A stretch of 15,353 nt of DNA from Candidatus Sericytochromatia bacterium. GTDB lineage: Bacteria; Cyanobacteriota; Sericytochromatia; JACMPN01. This document shows, in pieces, positions 13,374-15,353 of this stretch. The first letter of the stretch is position 1. Every line of letters begins with the position of its first letter. Location: positions 1-15,353 of the forward strand of contig JACMPN010000468.1 of assembly GCA_014377495.1 (NCBI GenBank), in the 5' to 3' direction. The translations under genes were made by a program, and so were the position numbers. The notes beneath the pieces are model-generated. The model had not been told where the DNA came from and did not search any database. It worked only from the letters and a program-made list of their open reading frames with translations.

Positions 13374-14006
13374 TCAGGGCGTGGCAGACTCCCCCCTCGC
13401 GGGTCCGTCGCTCGCCGCAGGGGCCCGGGCGATCAGCCAGATGAGCCAGGCACCGCTCAGGCAGCTGGCGAGCCAGACGAGGGTGGCCCCGCCTTCGAGC
13501 AGACGGGCATAGGTGGCGCTCCGATGCAGGGTCCCGGTCGCGGCCAGGAGATAGTGCCAGTCGTGTTCCGGGTCCGAGCCAAAGCCGACCAGGGGCAAGG
13601 ACATGTCCTGGGCATCGGCGACATAGACGGCGAGGTGAAAGGCACTCATCGCCAGCCAGCCTCCGGCCACGGAGACACCAAACCAGTCGCCCTGCCGGCG
13701 GAAGAGGAACATCGTCAGGAGGGGGGCGGCCAGTTGGGTGATGCTGCCGCCGGCCACCATCAGGAACTCGCCGAAGGGTTGAAAGAGGAGGTGGCCGAGC
13801 TCATGGATGAGCAGGGTCAGGCCGTCGAACCAGCAGGAGGCCTCACGATCGCCCAAGCGGCGGTATCCGGCGGAGGCGACGTACATGAGCAGCAGGGCGC
13901 GTGGCGGCCAGGATCGGCCGACCGCCCATGCTGTGGCGTCGCGCCGCCAGCGGGCGGCGAGGGCGGGCAGGTCGGGACCGATGACGAGGGCAGGTGGTTT
14001 GGGCAT
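13374..14006 (-). CDS. M50-like integral membrane zinc metallopeptidase (putative)
   Basis: A 210-residue membrane protein with an HExxH zinc motif, HELGH at 68-72, inside a hydrophobic segment (FDGLTLLIHELGHLLFQPFG), followed by further segments (LMVAGGSITQLAAPLLTMFL, VAGGWLAMSAFHLAVYVADA, and LEGGATLVWLASCLSGAWLI). A later EHDWHYLL (147-154) supplies His and Asp that could be a further ligand, as in site-2-protease-like families. M50 enzymes cut within or next to the membrane, often releasing regulators or processing envelope proteins; the usual NPDG-type motif is not evident, so membership is partial. The ATG at 14006 has CAGGAA 9 nt upstream. The gene is divergent from the response regulator and could be its target, though this is only positional. 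Confidence 0.72.
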   Translation of the reverse strand: MPKPPALVIGPDLPALAARWRRDATAWAVGRSWPPRALLLMYVASAGYRRLGDREASCWFDGLTLLIHELGHLLFQPFGEFLMVAGGSITQLAAPLLTMFLFRRQGDWFGVSVAGGWLAMSAFHLAVYVADAQDMSLPLVGFGSDPEHDWHYLLAATGTLHRSATYARLLEGGATLVWLASCLSGAWLIWLIARAPAASDGPARGESATP

Positions 14007-14208
14007 GGCAGGCGTTCCTGGATGTCGCCGACCTGGCGGCGGACTGGGTCAAAAGACGCCCTTCCGGACAGGGGCTGGATGTCGCTGATTGGGGGAATTC
14101 TTCATCACAATCACATAAAAGTGGGACGGCGCGTGATCTATACCGCACAAATCGTGTGAGGCTTATTTCATGATAAGGGCAGTCCCTGTCATGCCGTGAG
14201 GCCCCAGT
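14007..14208. promoter_or_regulatory. Divergent promoter region between the peptidase and response regulator genes
   Basis: About 200 bases with an AT-richer centre (14085-14180), the natural place for both promoters and for autoregulation by the adjacent DNA-binding regulator. Candidate -10-like boxes (CATAAA near 14114, CTATAC near 14138) lack good -35 partners, so no promoter is fixed. GAGG lies 7 nt before the ATG at 14209. Confidence 0.4.
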
Positions 14209-15342
14209 ATGTTGCAACAAGAAGAAATCGACGGCGAGTTGCGTTTCGGCAACCTGCGTTTCAGCCGCACCCGTTGTGCCTTGTGGATCGGGGCGGATGA
14301 AATCACCCTGACGCGGCGTGATGTCCTGCTCGTGGGGTTGCTGCTGCACAACGTGGGCCGGATCGTCACCCGCGAAGCGATGATCGAGATCGCCTGGGGC
14401 GATGCCTTCGACGGCTCCGAGCGGGCCGTGGATGTGCACCTGAGTCGCCTGCGCCGCCGGGTCTTCGATCATGTCAACTGTCCGTTGAAGATCAAGTCCG
14501 TGCGGGGCATGGGCTACAAGGTCAATCTGGCCAAACCCGGCGCCGCGACACAGCCCATGACGGAAGAGGTGAGCTGGCCGCAGCGGGGCCTGCGTCCCCG
14601 GGTCCTCGTCGTCGATGACAACTCCGTCACCAGGACGGTGACGGCCCGGATCCTCGGCAAGCTCGGCTGCCAAGTCGAGGTCGGTGCCGACGGCAAAGAG
14701 GCCGTGGCCATGGTCGGCCAGGCCGTTTACGACCTCGTCCTCATGGACGTGGAGATGCCCGAGATGGACGGGTATGCGGCCACCATGGCCATCCGTCAGG
14801 ATCCGACGATCGCCCAGTCGCCGGTGATCGTGGCGATGACGGCCCATTGCCTGCCCGAAGATCGCGAAAAGTGCTGGGCCGTGGGCATGGACGACTTTTT
14901 GGCCAAGCCGATCACCAAGCAGACGCTGGTGGCCATGCTGGAACGGTGGGCGATCCCCGGGGCGACGACCGAGCGTGGCGTGCCGGACGAGCCGCCCGTC
15001 CTTGATGCCGCCGAGCTCTGGCACCTGCTCGACAACGATCAGTCCCTGCTCGACGAGATGATGGTCGCCTTCACCTCCGATTGGCTGGTGATGCGCCATG
15101 ACATGCACAACGCCATCACCAAGGATCATGCCCCGATCGTCGCCAGCCTGGCGAACCGGCTGATCGACTCCCTACTCAGCTTTGCCGCACCCCGGGCGAT
15201 GGTCTTGGCCCGGCGCCTCGAAAACACCGGCCGTTTCGGCCTGACCGAGCGGGCGATGCCGCAGTTCGAGGAACTGTCCGGCGAGATCGACATCCTGCAG
15301 CGGGAGTTGGGGGCCTTGGGCCAGCCCAGCATGACGGCCTGA
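14209..15342 (+). CDS. Response regulator with reversed order: winged helix, receiver, degenerate HPt-like domain
   Basis: A 377-residue signalling protein. Residues 8-107 are an OmpR/PhoB-type winged helix (LTRRDVLLVGLLL, recognition helix ERAVDVHLSRLRRRV, wing IKSVRGMGYKV). Residues 130-248 are a receiver with D136/D137, phospho-acceptor D180 (LMDVEMPEMDG), T211 and K233 (AKPI), all intact. Residues 265-371 follow the helical plan of histidine phosphotransfer domains, but where AHxLKGS is expected it reads ANRLIDS, with N316 in place of the histidine. Ordinary family members carry the receiver first. The protein should bind DNA under control of phosphorylation; the HPt-like part can only serve as a docking or dimer module. 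No sensor kinase is within the window. GAGG precedes the ATG; the stop lies 11 bases from the window end. Confidence 0.9.
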   Translation: MLQQEEIDGELRFGNLRFSRTRCALWIGADEITLTRRDVLLVGLLLHNVGRIVTREAMIEIAWGDAFDGSERAVDVHLSRLRRRVFDHVNCPLKIKSVRGMGYKVNLAKPGAATQPMTEEVSWPQRGLRPRVLVVDDNSVTRTVTARILGKLGCQVEVGADGKEAVAMVGQAVYDLVLMDVEMPEMDGYAATMAIRQDPTIAQSPVIVAMTAHCLPEDREKCWAVGMDDFLAKPITKQTLVAMLERWAIPGATTERGVPDEPPVLDAAELWHLLDNDQSLLDEMMVAFTSDWLVMRHDMHNAITKDHAPIVASLANRLIDSLLSFAAPRAMVLARRLENTGRFGLTERAMPQFEELSGEIDILQRELGALGQPSMTA

Positions 15343-15353
15343 GGCGACAGCCA

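Noticed and set aside
13843..15129. Long minus-strand open frame of 428 codons opposite the response regulator
   Set aside because: It is the antisense shadow of the regulator gene, rich in His/Gly/Asp as expected from reverse-complement reading, without any domain.
1..15353. CRISPR arrays, tRNA/rRNA genes and a replication origin
   Set aside because: No regularly spaced repeats, no tRNA T-arm or rRNA-like stretches and no DnaA-box cluster were seen on either strand.

Overview
The window is a stretch of bacterial chromosome. From about 900 onward it is GC-rich with strongly GC-biased third codon positions; the first ~600 bases are AT-rich and look like the edge of an acquired segment. The organism cannot be named from sequence alone. 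The signal peptidases carry a cyanobacterial-type box (IPSESMVPTL followed by DRLIVEKIS), and the SNF2/SWIM gene pair also occurs in cyanobacteria and relatives. A cyanobacterium-related, possibly non-photosynthetic lineage is my weak inference. There are no tRNA or rRNA genes, no CRISPR array and no complete transposase gene.

Left, accessory part (1-2960): an AT-rich AAA-type ATPase runs off the left edge. It is followed by a gene-poor scar with two overlapping fragments of what looks like a broken operon, and a minus-strand parDE toxin-antitoxin cassette whose toxin 3' end overlaps one fragment. Then comes a two-domain VOC/glyoxalase protein. A 159-bp MITE-like element with perfect 20-bp inverted repeats is inserted exactly at the VOC stop codon; its 3-bp TAA target duplication recreates the stop and separates the gene from its own terminator.

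Middle (2970-7740, all minus): a SNF2-family ATPase and a SWIM zinc-finger protein, translationally coupled, then a small hydrophobic glycine-zipper protein with its own terminator and a distinctive leader. A second copy of that leader, without the gene, lies at about 11567-11643.

Right part: a predicted exported beta-domain protein on plus, then a tightly packed plus operon of two tandem type I signal peptidases, an ABC ATPase and an ABC-2 permease (8834-11540). After it lie a small secreted helical protein on plus and, convergent across a 17-bp hairpin, an unknown exported protein on minus. An M50-like membrane metallopeptidase (minus) stands divergent from an unusual response regulator (plus) whose DNA-binding domain precedes the receiver and whose C-terminal HPt-like domain lacks the phosphorylatable histidine.

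Main theme: the right half is cell-envelope and secretion biology (signal peptidases, exporter, exported proteins, membrane protease) with a signalling protein. The left half is mobile and defence-type DNA. Most noteworthy are the inverted-order response regulator, the MITE-like insertion, the duplicated structured leader and the parDE insertion scar.
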